Numbered from the stretch's first letter, positions 1-10,620 are shown. The stretch: DNA of 64,000 bases from Geminocystis sp050753365 (GCF_050753365.1 NZ_JBLZFY010000001.1:62001-126000); one strand, 5' to 3'. Notes: a model not told the origin generated them from the sequence alone. Program-made: numbers and translations.

Positions 1-1319
1 CCAATAAACCTTATGGGTAAATTCAGTTGTTGACATACCGCAAGAGCAACACCGCCTTTAGCTGTGCCGTCTAACTTGGTTAAAACAACCCCCGTTAATT
101 GTGCCGCTTCTGAGAATACTTGGGCTTGTCTGAGTCCATTTTGTCCTAAAGTGGCATCTAGTACCAATAATGACTCTACATGGGCGTTTATGGCTTTTTT
201 ATCGATGATACGGCGGATTTTGCTTAATTCTTCCATTAAGTTCTTTTTATTTTGTAATCTTCCTGCGGTATCTACCAATAATAAATTTGCTTCCCGTGCG
301 ATCGAAGCGGTAATACCGTCAAAGACAACGGCGGCGGGATCGGTATTTTGTCCTTGATTAGCAATGACAGGAGTATTGGTTCTTTCACCCCATACTTTAA
401 CTTGTTCTACGGCAGCAGCACGGAAGGTATCGGCGGCGGCGATGACGCATTTATAACCTGATGTTTGCGCTAAATGGGCTAATTTACCGATCGTAGTGGT
501 TTTGCCTACACCATTCACCCCTGTTAACAACCAAATATTGAGTTTTCCTTCTTCGGGGTCAAATTCGGTTTTTGTCAGTTTTTTGAGGGGTTCGTCTAAT
601 ACAGACTGTAAAATTTCTTTTAAATAAGCAATGGCTTCTTCGGGTGGTAAGGCTTCCTCTTTTAGTTTATTTTGTAAAGTCGTAATGATATAGTCGGTGG
701 CTTCGATACCCACATCAGCACTTAATAACATCGCCTCGATTTCCATTACCGCCTCTTGATTGAGAGGTCCTTGTCCGACAACAGATTTCAGTTGATTAAT
801 TAAATTACGGCGAGTTTTGCCTAAGCCTTGACGGAGTTTTTTCAGCCAAATAAACTCATCTTCGGACACATCTTCGGGTAATCGTCCTTGATTGGCTAAT
901 ACCTGAGCTGACCATAAGAAATCTTCGTCTAGCTCTTGTTCTTCCTCAATAGCGGTTTCTTTTAATACTTCCAATCGATCGGACTTTTGCAACCAAGCGG
1001 GAACATTTTGCTCGATCGAATCTTCTTTTACAACATCTTCTGTGGAGACAGTTTCTGTTTCAGTGGTAGAAGGTTCTATTTTTTCTGTGATTGTTTCAGA
1101 ATCAGATTCGGAGGCTTTTTCCTCTGTGTCTGTTTCTTGTAATTGTTGTTTTTGTTTTTGAATATTAGCAAAGGCGGTTTTTGCCCATTCTAAGGAGGCT
1201 TGATCTGCTATAGGGGTTGTGGTTTCTTCGGTTTTTGTCTCCGAAGATTTATTTTCTACCACTGGCGCAGGAGTTTGATTTTCTTTATTCTCTTTATTAC
1301 GGCGAAACCAATTAAACAT
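1..1319 (-). CDS. ftsY: Signal recognition particle receptor FtsY (3' end outside window)
   Basis: FtsY is the membrane-docking GTPase that receives SRP-ribosome complexes for co-translational insertion of membrane proteins. The reverse strand reads openly from an ATG at 1319 to the window edge, about 439 codons, and stops before the usual C-terminus. The first ~200 residues are acidic and Glu/Thr rich, as in the A domain. The NG domain follows, with a P-loop GVNGVGKTT near residue 267, DTAGR, and the specificity motif TKLDGTAKGG. The reading frame ends in-frame at LPIRFIG. Nothing upstream suggests an operon; the next gene is divergent. Confidence 0.95.
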   Translation of the reverse strand, partial: MFNWFRRNKENKENQTPAPVVENKSSETKTEETTTPIADQASLEWAKTAFANIQKQKQQLQETDTEEKASESDSETITEKIEPSTTETETVSTEDVVKEDSIEQNVPAWLQKSDRLEVLKETAIEEEQELDEDFLWSAQVLANQGRLPEDVSEDEFIWLKKLRQGLGKTRRNLINQLKSVVGQGPLNQEAVMEIEAMLLSADVGIEATDYIITTLQNKLKEEALPPEEAIAYLKEILQSVLDEPLKKLTKTEFDPEEGKLNIWLLTGVNGVGKTTTIGKLAHLAQTSGYKCVIAAADTFRAAAVEQVKVWGERTNTPVIANQGQNTDPAAVVFDGITASIAREANLLLVDTAGRLQNKKNLMEELSKIRRIIDKKAINAHVESLLVLDATLGQNGLRQAQVFSEAAQLTGVVLTKLDGTAKGGVALAVCQQLNLPIRFI

Positions 1320-1643
1320 AAAAGATTATAATTAAATGTGATGAATATTTATCTCGACTTAGGCAATAATAACTATATTCTGTCATTGCGGTGAGGCGCG
1401 TTGCGAGGCAACGAAACAACCTGAAGCAATCTCAATTATTGATTTCTAGTGCAAAATGCGTAAGTCTTATTCTATTTACTTTAACTTAAATTCGTTATGG
1501 TCTTCTTTTTCACGATTCACAGTATCAAAAAAGAATGTAAAATAACAAATACATTCCAAATCTTAATCTAATGTTATAAAATTATTTTTTCACCTATCCT
1601 CATCAAATACAAATTATTCCTTCGTCAAATACATATTATTGCC
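1320..1643. other. Intergenic region between divergent ftsY and lptA
   Basis: This 324-bp spacer must hold the promoters of both divergent genes. It also holds a repeat near 1383-1433 (CATTGCGG..GCAATCTCA) containing a perfect hairpin CGTTGC-GAG-GCAACG at 1399-1413. Related shorter forms occur at 5994-6019 and 6995-7020. I see no additional gene. Confidence 0.6.
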
Positions 1644-2087
1644 ATGAAAGTCTCGATCGAACTGCCCAAAAAAATCCTCTATTCATCCTTAATCACTTTA
1701 TCTGTTTTAACCCTAAGTGTTTTCGGTTTCTCCAGTCAATTCAAGTTTAATGAAGTTCAAGCTGTAGCACAAGGACAACCTTTAACGGTTCGATCGGACG
1801 TGCAAGAAGCTAACTCTGAAACAGGAGTAATCACCGCTAGGGGAAATGTCTATATCAACTATCCTGCTCGAAATCTTCAAGCGACTTCCACCCAAGCCCA
1901 ATATTTTAGTAGAGAAAGACGCTTAGTATTAACAGGAAATGTTTATGTTTTACAAGATGGCAACACCATGAGAGCAGAGACTATGACATACTTAATCGAT
2001 GAAGGGCGTTTTATTGCTACTCCTGAAACTAAACAACAAGTAGAATCAATTTATTTAGTAGAAGAAAATGAAAATCAAACTAGATAG
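1644..2087 (+). CDS. lptA: LptA/OstA-like periplasmic LPS-transport protein
   Basis: This 147-residue protein has an N-terminal hydrophobic export segment (about residues 12-35). An OstA/LptA-like domain follows, with alternating beta-strand character: the stretches ARGNVYINY and LTGNVYVLQDGNTMRAE are the repeated 'xGxVxV' units of the beta-jellyroll that carries LPS across the periplasm. It lies just upstream of lptB and an LptF/G permease, which supports the assignment. The stop codon TAG at 2085-2087 is the first unit of a heptamer array. The symbol is by family and context, since cyanobacterial LptA is divergent. Confidence 0.8.
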   Translation: MKVSIELPKKILYSSLITLSVLTLSVFGFSSQFKFNEVQAVAQGQPLTVRSDVQEANSETGVITARGNVYINYPARNLQATSTQAQYFSRERRLVLTGNVYVLQDGNTMRAETMTYLIDEGRFIATPETKQQVESIYLVEENENQTR

Positions 2088-2116
2088 TGTATAGTGTATA
2101 GTGTATAGTGTATAGT
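2085..2116. repeat. Heptanucleotide tandem array (GTATAGT)
   Basis: Four to five copies of a 7-bp unit start within the lptA stop codon and run toward lptB. Each unit contains TAG, and because 7 is not a multiple of 3 the array closes all three forward frames. Confidence 0.85.
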
Positions 2117-2162
2117 AAATAATTCCTCATTTCTCATTGCTCATTCTTAATTCCTCTCTATA

Positions 2163-2891
2163 ATGAAATTATTATTAGATAATGTCCACAAATACTATGG
2201 TAAAAGATGTATTGTCAATCGAGTAAATCTCAAGGTTTCTCAAGGAGAAATTGTCGGTTTATTAGGACCAAATGGAGCAGGTAAAACCACAACTTTTTAT
2301 ATTACCACTGGTTTAGTTAAACCCAATGAGGGTAAAGTTTATTTGGATGAGGAAGATATTACTAAATTACAACTCAATCAACGAGCAAAATTAGGTATTG
2401 GTTATTTAACTCAACAGGCTAGTATTTTTCGTAATTTAACCGTCAAAGAAAATATACTATTAGTATTAGAACAAACTAACCCTTCGGCTCGTTTTCGTAA
2501 AATGCGTTTAGAACAATTAATTGCTGAATTTCGTTTGGATAAAGTAGTAAATACTCAAGGTTCTCAGGTATCGGGGGGAGAAAGACGTAGAACCGAGTTA
2601 GCAAGGGCGTTAGCGGTAGGTAAAGATGGACCTAAATTCCTTTTGTTAGATGAACCATTTGCGGGAGTTGATCCCATTGCCGTATCAGAGATTCAAGATA
2701 TTATCGCTGGACTCAAGGAACGAGGTATGGGTATTCTGATTACAGATCACAATGTGAGAGAAACTTTGGCTATTACCGATCGATCGTATATTATGAGAGA
2801 AGGTCAAATTTTAGCATCAGGTACGGGAGAAGAACTTTACAATAACCCCCTCGTTAAACAATACTATTTAGGAGATAATTTTCAAGTCTAA
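2163..2891 (+). CDS. lptB: LPS export ABC transporter ATP-binding protein LptB
   Basis: This cytoplasmic ATPase would power LPS extraction by the LptB2FG complex. The 242-residue single ABC domain has Walker A GPNGAGKT at 35-42, signature VSGGERRR near 136-143, and Walker B LLLDEPFAGVDP near 160-171. The GPNGAGKTT..ITTGLVKP and DEPFAGVDPIAV sequences are typical of LptB rather than other ABC proteins. It sits 75 bp after lptA and 5 bp before the LptF/G permease gene, so the three are probably co-transcribed. Confidence 0.95.
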   Translation: MKLLLDNVHKYYGKRCIVNRVNLKVSQGEIVGLLGPNGAGKTTTFYITTGLVKPNEGKVYLDEEDITKLQLNQRAKLGIGYLTQQASIFRNLTVKENILLVLEQTNPSARFRKMRLEQLIAEFRLDKVVNTQGSQVSGGERRRTELARALAVGKDGPKFLLLDEPFAGVDPIAVSEIQDIIAGLKERGMGILITDHNVRETLAITDRSYIMREGQILASGTGEELYNNPLVKQYYLGDNFQV

Positions 2892-2896
2892 ACCTC

Positions 2897-4139
<1,243 letters not shown>

Positions 4140-4155
4140 TGTTAATTGTTAATTG

Positions 4156-4896
4156 TTAAAAGGGTAGATGACTACCATCCCAAGAAAAAAACTTCCCTGT
4201 ATCTTTAATAGTTAACTTACTTATTACCGATAATAATTGTTGAGTGCAAAGATTTACAGAAAAAAGTTTTTCAGAGGGTACATTTTTTTGAAAAGGTAAA
4301 GATAATTGAGTATCAGTTGTACCCGGATGTAAAGCCACCACGATCGAACTTTTACTAACCCGACTATACTCGATCGAGATATTTTTAATCAACATATTTA
4401 AACCCGCCTTCGACATCCGATAACCATACCAACCCCCTAAATGATTATCCTCAATACTGCCAACCTTAGCGGAAATAATCCCAAAAACACTAGAATCTGA
4501 ATGTTTGAATAGAGGTAATAAATGTTTTGCCCAAATACCAGTGGGAATTGTGTTAACTCGAAAATAGTGCAATAAATTATCAGCGTTAAGGTGTTTAAGG
4601 CTTTTCTCAGGTTGCAAATCCTTCTCATGGAGAATACCCACACAATTAATCACTAAATGTAAATCTTTCACCCTAGAGAGAATAGTTTTAACAGCATTTT
4701 CGATGTCAGTCTCTTGGGTAACATCTACCTTAACAGGGATAACTTTTTCTGTAGATAAACCTTCCAGTTGTTTGAGACTATGACGATAAGTCGCAAAAAT
4801 ATAATTAACATCAGGTTGCGTCATTAACTGTTGCACAAAACCATTGCCAATACCTTGACTACCACCAATAATTAAAACATTTTTTTTCGTGAGCAT
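4156..4896 (-). CDS. Short-chain dehydrogenase/reductase
   Basis: A classical SDR of 246 residues: NAD(P)-binding GGSQGIG at 11-17, an NCVG segment near 84-87 (NNAG-like), catalytic Ser in the IISAKVGS stretch near 141-147, and YxxxK as Y159-RMS-K163. The closest familiar relatives are CsgA/C-factor-like SDRs. Substrate is unknown. It is convergent with the lpt operon, and nothing nearby indicates a pathway. Confidence 0.88.
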   Translation of the reverse strand: MLTKKNVLIIGGSQGIGNGFVQQLMTQPDVNYIFATYRHSLKQLEGLSTEKVIPVKVDVTQETDIENAVKTILSRVKDLHLVINCVGILHEKDLQPEKSLKHLNADNLLHYFRVNTIPTGIWAKHLLPLFKHSDSSVFGIISAKVGSIEDNHLGGWYGYRMSKAGLNMLIKNISIEYSRVSKSSIVVALHPGTTDTQLSLPFQKNVPSEKLFSVNLCTQQLLSVISKLTIKDTGKFFSWDGSHLPF

Positions 4897-4936
4897 CGAT
4901 CGATTAACCTGATTTCGCTAAAATAATTAATTCTCA

Positions 4937-5062
4937 GATAAGCTAAGACGCATTTAACTTACATTTTTTATTAATTTGTGAAAATGACTGAAAGTCTTAA
5001 CTCTTCCCTTTTCCCTCTTCCCTTTTCCCTACCATCACCAGTAAACTTCAATAGACATCTTC
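4937..5062. repeat. MITE-like element, family A
   Basis: This copy starts with TAAGCTAAGACGCATTTAAC, continues with an AT-rich block, a purine/pyrimidine-biased core (CTTCCCTTTTCCCT repeated), and ends near CAGTAAACTTC. The reverse complement of that end matches the other terminus of the copies at 24690 and 63137. No coding capacity. Confidence 0.6.
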
Positions 5063-5138
5063 AAAAATACAGGCAAGATACCTGTTCTACGGTAATAAAA
5101 TCATAATTTCTGGAGAAGTCTAATGCAAATTAGCTTAT

Positions 5139-5951
5139 TTAACCAAATCTTCCGCTAACATAATCTTTGGTGGACTGTTCTTCTGGATTACTAAATATTT
5201 TTTCAGTCTTGTCATATTCCACTAAATAACCGACTTTACTTCCTTTCCCTACTGCTTCCGCATTGAAAAAGGCTGTCATATCCGCTACCCTCGTGGCTTG
5301 TTGCATATTGTGGGTGACGATTACGATCGTATAGTTCTCCTTTAACTCCTGCATTAATTCTTCTACTTTTAGGGTAGAAATAGGATCAAGGGCAGAACAA
5401 GGTTCATCCATAAGTAATACTTCGGGTTCGGCGGCGATCGCCCTTGCAATACACAATCTTTGTTGTTGTCCTCCTGATAGAGAAAAACCACTTTCTCCTA
5501 ACTTATCTTTTACTTCATCCCACAAAGCCGCACGGCGGAGAGAAGTTTCTACTAACTCGTCTAAATCCCCTTTATAACCGTTCACCCTTGCACCATAGGC
5601 AACATTATCATAGATAGTTTTAGGGAAAGGATTAGGTCTTTGAAATACCATGCCAATACGTTTCCTTACTTCTACAGGATCAATATCCTTAGCGTATAAA
5701 TTTTGTCCGTGATAAGTGACAACACCATGAATTTTAAAAGAGTTAATTAAGTCATTTAAGCGATTTAAACATCGTAAAATAGTACTTTTACCACAGCCCG
5801 AAGGACCAATAAAAGCAGTGATTTTTTTGGTAGCAATATCTAAATTGACATCTCTGACTGCCTTATGACTACCATAAAAAATATCCACACCTCTTAATTC
5901 AAATACTGGAATATTAAGAGATTCTTCTTCATTTATTAATGATTCTTGCAT
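5139..5951 (-). CDS. pstB: Phosphate ABC transporter ATP-binding protein PstB
   Basis: ATPase subunit of the high-affinity phosphate importer PstSCAB, 270 residues. Walker A GPSGCGKST lies at 49-57, the ABC signature LSGGQQQR lies mid-protein, and Walker B LLMDEPCSALDP follows. The LRCLNRLNDLI and MVFQRPNPFPKTIYDNVAYG motifs are diagnostic of PstB. It is last in the leftward operon, 92 bp after pstA. Confidence 0.96.
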   Translation of the reverse strand: MQESLINEEESLNIPVFELRGVDIFYGSHKAVRDVNLDIATKKITAFIGPSGCGKSTILRCLNRLNDLINSFKIHGVVTYHGQNLYAKDIDPVEVRKRIGMVFQRPNPFPKTIYDNVAYGARVNGYKGDLDELVETSLRRAALWDEVKDKLGESGFSLSGGQQQRLCIARAIAAEPEVLLMDEPCSALDPISTLKVEELMQELKENYTIVIVTHNMQQATRVADMTAFFNAEAVGKGSKVGYLVEYDKTEKIFSNPEEQSTKDYVSGRFG

Positions 5952-5993
5952 GATTTTTTTTGCTATTTAATATAATTAATTGATTAAAAATAA

Positions 5994-6019
5994 AGATTGC
6001 TTCGTACCTCGCAATGAGA
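5994..6019. repeat. Short repeat AGATTGCTTCGTACCTCGCA
   Basis: The same sequence family (AGATTGCTTCGTTACCTCGC) recurs at 6995-7020, and a longer version in opposite orientation at 1383-1433. It lies in the pstA-pstB spacer. Confidence 0.55.
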
Positions 6020-6043
6020 GAATATCTATTGACTAAGTTAAGA

Positions 6044-6928
6044 CTAATAAATCTTTCTACGGGTGGCTAAACGAGCCAGAATACTTGTACCTAATACTAA
6101 GAATACCAAAATTAATGACCCCGCCCAAGCTAATTCTTGTTGTGGTTTAAAGGGTAAAATAGCAAAGTTATAGACTAGCACGGATAAAGTGGCAATGGGT
6201 TCTTTTAATCCTTGTACAGATACATTAGGCCAAAAATTAGAGAATAAGGCGGTAAAGATTAAAGGTGCGGTTTCTCCAGCCGCCCGTGCGATCGCAAGAG
6301 TAACACCTGTAATGATACCGGGTAAAGCCGCAGGAAGCACTATTTTAATCACGGTTTGATACTTATAAGCACCAACCCCTAAAGCCGCCCAGCGAATTTC
6401 TTGGGGTACAATTTTTAAGGCTTCGTCAGTAGTCCGAATAATGGTGGGTAACATCAACACCGATAAAGCAACTCCCCCCGCAATAGCAGAAAAACCAACA
6501 ACACCACTACCTACTAATAAACCGAAGGCGAAAATCCCCGCAATAATGGAGGGTACACCACTTAAAACGTTAGTGGCAAAACGAATACTGGTGGCGAATT
6601 TATTATTATTACTAAATTCCGAGAGATAGACGGCGGCTAATACTCCAATGGGTACAGCAATAATTACAGCTATACCAACTACGACTAAAGTACCAATAAT
6701 GGCATTAGCTAAACCCCCTTCACTTAATCCGGGGGGAGGCGGTAATTGGGTAAATAAATCAAAATTGAGACGACTAAAACCTTGTACAATGACAAAATAA
6801 AGTACTGCAATTAAAGGAACTAAAGTTGCTATTAAACATAAAGCACTTAATCCCGTCATAACTGATCCTAAAATAACTCTAGGACTAGAGGATTTCTTTT
6901 TTAAACTACCGATACTAAGAGTACTCAT
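6044..6928 (-). CDS. pstA: Phosphate ABC transporter permease PstA
   Basis: Membrane subunit of the Pst importer, 294 residues with about six hydrophobic helices. The permease coupling (EAA) loop reads EIRWAALGVGAYKYQTVIKIVLP near 178-200. The family stretch RAAGETAPLIFTALF near 215-229 is typical of PstA. A heptamer array begins directly 5' of the ATG, so no Shine-Dalgarno sequence is visible. It lies between pstC and pstB. Confidence 0.95.
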   Translation of the reverse strand: MSTLSIGSLKKKSSSPRVILGSVMTGLSALCLIATLVPLIAVLYFVIVQGFSRLNFDLFTQLPPPPGLSEGGLANAIIGTLVVVGIAVIIAVPIGVLAAVYLSEFSNNNKFATSIRFATNVLSGVPSIIAGIFAFGLLVGSGVVGFSAIAGGVALSVLMLPTIIRTTDEALKIVPQEIRWAALGVGAYKYQTVIKIVLPAALPGIITGVTLAIARAAGETAPLIFTALFSNFWPNVSVQGLKEPIATLSVLVYNFAILPFKPQQELAWAGSLILVFLVLGTSILARLATRRKIY

Positions 6929-6980
6929 AATTAAGAATTAAGAATTGAGAATTGAGAATTAAGAATTAAGAATTGAGAAT
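6929..6980. repeat. Heptanucleotide array abutting the pstA start codon
   Basis: Seven or eight units of AATTAAG/AATTGAG occupy the bases immediately upstream (in the gene's direction) of the pstA ATG, where a ribosome binding site would normally lie. Confidence 0.85.
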
Positions 6981-6994
6981 GAATAGCTGATTTA

Positions 6995-7020
6995 AGATTG
7001 CTTCGTTACCTCGCAATGAC
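6995..7020. repeat. Short repeat AGATTGCTTCGTTACCTCGC
   Basis: Second copy of the repeat at 5994-6019, just downstream of the pstC stop. Both spacers of the pstC-pstA-pstB segment therefore carry one copy. Confidence 0.55.
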
Positions 7021-7032
7021 AATTAATTTGTT

Positions 7033-7989
7033 TTATTCGTATTTGGCTTTAACTTGACTAACAATGTATTCAGCAAGGATATTGACGATTAAGGTTAAAA
7101 TCATTAACACTAAACCTGCGTACATCAGAGCTGAAATTTGTAAACCACTGGCTTCAGCAAATTGATTGGCAATAAGGGATGCGATCGTATTAGCAGGGTC
7201 TAAAATAGAGATACTGATACGGTTAGAGTTACCGATAATCATGGTAGCCGCCATGGTTTCTCCCATAGCACGACCTAAAGCTAACATAATTCCGCCCATA
7301 ATGCCTGAAATTGCCGCAGGAATTAAAACTCGGAAAATGGTTTCCCAACGGGTTGCACCCAATCCGAGGGAGGCTTGACGTAAATCAGGGGGTAAAGAAG
7401 CTAGGGAATCACGAGAAATGGCAATAATAATCGGTAAAATCATAATCGATAAAACAATCCCCGCAGGTAACATACCGGGTCCGGCGGGAGTACTACTAAA
7501 TAGAGGAAACCAACCAAAATTTTCATTAAGCCATGTGCCAAAAGTAGTCGTCAAAGGTATTAAGACAAAAATCCCCCATAAACCATAAACCACACTGGGA
7601 ATAGCGGCTAATAATTCGACTAAAAATACTAATACAGTCCGAATTTGTTCGGGTATAAAGTCTTCACTCAAAAATACTGCCGCCCCAACTCCTAAAGGAA
7701 TGGCAATTAATAGGGCGATTAGAGAGGATACGATCGTACCGTAAATAACCGCAATTACCCCGTATTCATCGGTGACGGGATTCCAGTTACTATTGGTAAA
7801 GAAACTAAAATTAAACTCTTTAATGGCAGGAAATGCACCTACGGCAACAATGAGAGCTACACTAATCAAAATTAAGCCAATGCTTAAAGCAAAGGCAAGG
7901 GTTAACCATTCAAAACCTCGATCGAAGGTTTTTTCAAAAGGGGATCTTTCCCTCAAGATTGGATTGTTAGAAGGATCGGAGTGTGTCAT
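7033..7989 (-). CDS. pstC: Phosphate ABC transporter permease PstC
   Basis: Membrane subunit of the Pst importer, 318 residues with six predicted helices. The sequence PPDLRQASLGLGATRWETIFRVLIP is the permease coupling loop, and ALGRAMGETMAATMIIGN is the PstC-specific segment. It is separated from the upstream pstS by a 224-bp spacer holding a hairpin, which may set the stoichiometry of binding protein to permease. Confidence 0.95.
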   Translation of the reverse strand: MTHSDPSNNPILRERSPFEKTFDRGFEWLTLAFALSIGLILISVALIVAVGAFPAIKEFNFSFFTNSNWNPVTDEYGVIAVIYGTIVSSLIALLIAIPLGVGAAVFLSEDFIPEQIRTVLVFLVELLAAIPSVVYGLWGIFVLIPLTTTFGTWLNENFGWFPLFSSTPAGPGMLPAGIVLSIMILPIIIAISRDSLASLPPDLRQASLGLGATRWETIFRVLIPAAISGIMGGIMLALGRAMGETMAATMIIGNSNRISISILDPANTIASLIANQFAEASGLQISALMYAGLVLMILTLIVNILAEYIVSQVKAKYE

Positions 7990-8126
7990 TTTACTTATAG
8001 TTATACTTTTATAATCATTAGTGTCAAATCTTCTTGATTCTAAGAAGTTGATATGTTTTAATTTTTAATATATGATTTTTGTAGTAATTGTTACTAGATT
8101 ACCATTAATTAATTTCCTCATGGGCA

Positions 8127-8162
8127 GGAAAGTTAATCAAAATAATTGATTGGATTCTTTCC
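8127..8162 (-). promoter_or_regulatory. Stem-loop between pstS and pstC
   Basis: GGAAAG (8127-8132) pairs with CTTTCC (8157-8162) and AATCAA (8135-8140) pairs with TTGATT (8146-8151) around an AATAA loop, with a bulge between the stems. Its place between the binding-protein gene and the permease genes fits a processing or partial-termination hairpin. No U-tract follows, so it is not a standard terminator. Confidence 0.5.
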
Positions 8163-8213
8163 TTACCTGATTCAACAATTATTCCCTATAACCTAAACCA
8201 TGAAGGTTAAATT

Positions 8214-9335
8214 TTAGTTAACCTTTATAGTAAAATCTGGACTAATTTGATCCGCTACTTTTGCCACCGTTTCAATTACGTTTTGAGGTAAAGGAATATA
8301 ACCTAAATCTGAGGCTACGTCTTGCCCATAGGTTAAAGCATATTGAATCATGGCTTCCATAGCAATGGCGATGTTAGGATCATCATACTTTTGATAAGCT
8401 AAAATCCAAGTGTAGGTGACAATGGGATAGGAATTTTCTCCGGGGGGATCAGAAATAAAAGCGCGTAAATTTTCTGGTAATTCTACATTAGCCAGTGCAT
8501 TTGTACCTGTTTCTTCGGTGGGAGCGATAAAATTACCTTCTTTATTTTCGAGAATTGCCATAGGAATATTATTTTTCTTGGCAAAACCGTATTCTACATA
8601 ACCGATCGAACCTTGATTTTGTTGAATAATCGCCGTCACCCCTTCATTGCCTCTACCTCCTAAAAAGGTAGCACCCTGACGACCCCATTGAACAGAAGTT
8701 CCCTGTCCTATTTGCGTATTCCATTCTTCGCTAATATCGGCTAAATGTTTGGTGAATACCCCAGTTGTACCACTACCATCAGAACGATGAACAAAGGTAA
8801 TATTTCGATCGGGTAAGGTTAAATCGGGATTGTCGGCAACAATTTTAGGATCATTCCAACGAGTAATTGTACCCAACGCAATACCCACATAGGTATCTCG
8901 GCTTAATTTTAACTCCTCTATTCCGGGTAGATTATAGGCAAAGACGATCGATCCTGCGGTAACTGGTAAAAGCAAAACACCTCTACTCACCGCACTCATC
9001 TGTTCATCACTCATGGCAACATCACTAGCCCCAAAATCCACTGTTCCTCTGGTGAATTGTTCAATACCAGCGCCACTACCTACGGATTGATAGTTAACCT
9101 GTAAATTTGGTACTAGGCGATTTAAAAGAACGAACCAGTTTTGATATAGGGGAGCGGGAAAAGTTGCCCCTGCACCCGTGAGAGTCAAAGGACTGGTAAA
9201 AGGAACGGTAATTGTAGGAGGTTCTCCATTTTTTCCTACCCCTTCTCGATTCTGATTATTACCACAGGCGTTTAAGCTCAGGGCAAAAGTAAGCAATGTG
9301 AGAGATTTGATTAATCGACTTTTGATGATTACCAT
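8214..9335 (-). CDS. pstS: Phosphate-binding lipoprotein PstS (copy 1, permease-proximal)
   Basis: Periplasmic phosphate-binding component, 373 residues. It has a signal peptide with lipobox LNAC (Cys near residue 24). Phosphate-binding motifs include LTGAGATFPAPLYQNW near 52-67, SVGSGAGIEQF, DFGASDVAMSDE and HRSDGSGTTGVFTKHL. It is a close tandem paralogue of the next gene upstream, sharing these blocks almost word for word but lacking the Gly/Thr-rich linker. The 55-bp gap suggests co-transcription. Confidence 0.94.
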   Translation of the reverse strand: MVIIKSRLIKSLTLLTFALSLNACGNNQNREGVGKNGEPPTITVPFTSPLTLTGAGATFPAPLYQNWFVLLNRLVPNLQVNYQSVGSGAGIEQFTRGTVDFGASDVAMSDEQMSAVSRGVLLLPVTAGSIVFAYNLPGIEELKLSRDTYVGIALGTITRWNDPKIVADNPDLTLPDRNITFVHRSDGSGTTGVFTKHLADISEEWNTQIGQGTSVQWGRQGATFLGGRGNEGVTAIIQQNQGSIGYVEYGFAKKNNIPMAILENKEGNFIAPTEETGTNALANVELPENLRAFISDPPGENSYPIVTYTWILAYQKYDDPNIAIAMEAMIQYALTYGQDVASDLGYIPLPQNVIETVAKVADQISPDFTIKVN

Positions 9336-9390
9336 GATTTTGGCTTTGTATTTAATTTCTCTCTATAAAGTAAAGGAAGAAGATTAAATT

Positions 9391-10530
9391 CTAGTTAACG
9401 TTAATCGTAAAATCTGGAGTGATTCGATCCGCAACTTCTGCTACTTGTTCTCTGACATTTTGAGGCAATTTAATATAACCTAAACCGATAGCTACTTCTT
9501 GACCTTCGGTTAAGGCGTATTGAATCATGGCTTCCATAGCGATGGCTTTATTAGGATCATCATATTTTTCATAGGCTAAAATCCAACTGTAGGTGACAAT
9601 GGGGTAAGAATCTTCACCTTCGGGATCGGTAATAAAAGCTCTTAAATTCTCAGGCAATTCTACGGCGGCTAAAGTAGCGGAAGTGGTAGCATCTTCAGGA
9701 TAAACAAAAGCACCCGATTTATTTTGTAAACTGGCTTTGGGAATATTATTATTAACGGCATAACCGTACTCAATATAACCGATCGCGCCTTCTGTTTGTT
9801 GAATAGTAGCTGTTACTCCTTCATTACCTTTACTACCTAAAAATGTACCCCCAGAACGTCCCCATTGTACGGTAGTTCCTTCTCCCACTTTTTCTTTCCA
9901 TTCGTCGCTAATAGCGCTCAAATGCTTGGTTAAGAATCCTGTCGTACCACTACCATCGGAACGATGCACAAAAGTAATATTTCGATCGGGTAAAGTTACA
10001 TCAGGATTATCGGCGACAATTTTAGGATCATTCCAACGAGTAATTTTACCTAGTGCCATGTCCACATAGGTTTCCCTACTTAATTGTAGTTTATCAACTC
10101 CGGGTAGGTTGTAAGCAAATACAATTCCTCCAGCAGTTACGGGTAACAATAACACTCCTCGATCGACTTTGGCTATATCTTCATCTTTCATTGCCACATC
10201 ACTAGCACCAAAATCAACATTCTGCTGAATAAATTGCTCAATTCCTGCACCACTACCTACAGATTGATAGTTAACTTGTAATTTAGGCACTTCTCTATTT
10301 AAAGAAACAAACCAGTTTTGAAATAAAGCGGCGGGAAAAGTCGCTCCTGCACCAGTCAAATTGACAGTACTATCAAAAGGAACACTAATAGAAGAAGTAG
10401 AAGTTTCGCCTCCTGTATCTCCTCCACCAGTGGTAGTGGTTTCACCACCGCCCCCGCCACAAGCAGTCAAACTCAAGGCAAAAGCTAATACAGACAAAGA
10501 ACTAATAAATTTATTTTTACTCTTAATCAT
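9391..10530 (-). CDS. pstS: Phosphate-binding lipoprotein PstS (copy 2, promoter-proximal)
   Basis: Second tandem phosphate-binding protein and first gene of the leftward pst operon. I place the start at the ATG at 10530; a TTG four codons upstream (10542) keeps the frame open. The signal peptide ends in lipobox LTAC, followed by a Gly/Thr-rich tether (GGGGGETTTTGGGDTGGE) and the PstS core with LTGAGATFPAALFQNW, SVGSGAGIEQF and HRSDGSGTTGFLTKHL. Pho-box-like repeats lie about 70-90 bp upstream. Confidence 0.94.
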   Translation of the reverse strand: MIKSKNKFISSLSVLAFALSLTACGGGGGETTTTGGGDTGGETSTSSISVPFDSTVNLTGAGATFPAALFQNWFVSLNREVPKLQVNYQSVGSGAGIEQFIQQNVDFGASDVAMKDEDIAKVDRGVLLLPVTAGGIVFAYNLPGVDKLQLSRETYVDMALGKITRWNDPKIVADNPDVTLPDRNITFVHRSDGSGTTGFLTKHLSAISDEWKEKVGEGTTVQWGRSGGTFLGSKGNEGVTATIQQTEGAIGYIEYGYAVNNNIPKASLQNKSGAFVYPEDATTSATLAAVELPENLRAFITDPEGEDSYPIVTYSWILAYEKYDDPNKAIAMEAMIQYALTEGQEVAIGLGYIKLPQNVREQVAEVADRITPDFTINVN

Positions 10531-10580
10531 AGTAATTTTCAAAATTATTTTTATATTTAGACTATTCAGCTTTTTATAAT

Positions 10581-10620
10581 AGTATAGTGTTGACTTTTTT
10601 TTGGTAAAGAAAAGGTTAAG
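10581..10620 (-). promoter_or_regulatory. Pho-box-like direct repeats and -10 for the pst operon
   Basis: On the reverse strand CTTAACCT (10620-10613) is followed after 3 bp by CTTTACCA (10609-10602). This is the 8-bp/3-bp arrangement and consensus described for cyanobacterial SphR/PhoB boxes. A TATACT -10-like hexamer (10586-10581) lies 15 bp further on. Binding is inferred. Confidence 0.6.

Noticed and set aside
64..357. Plus-strand open frame near the left edge
   Set aside because: Lies antisense within ftsY and has no family character; ftsY on the other strand is unambiguous.
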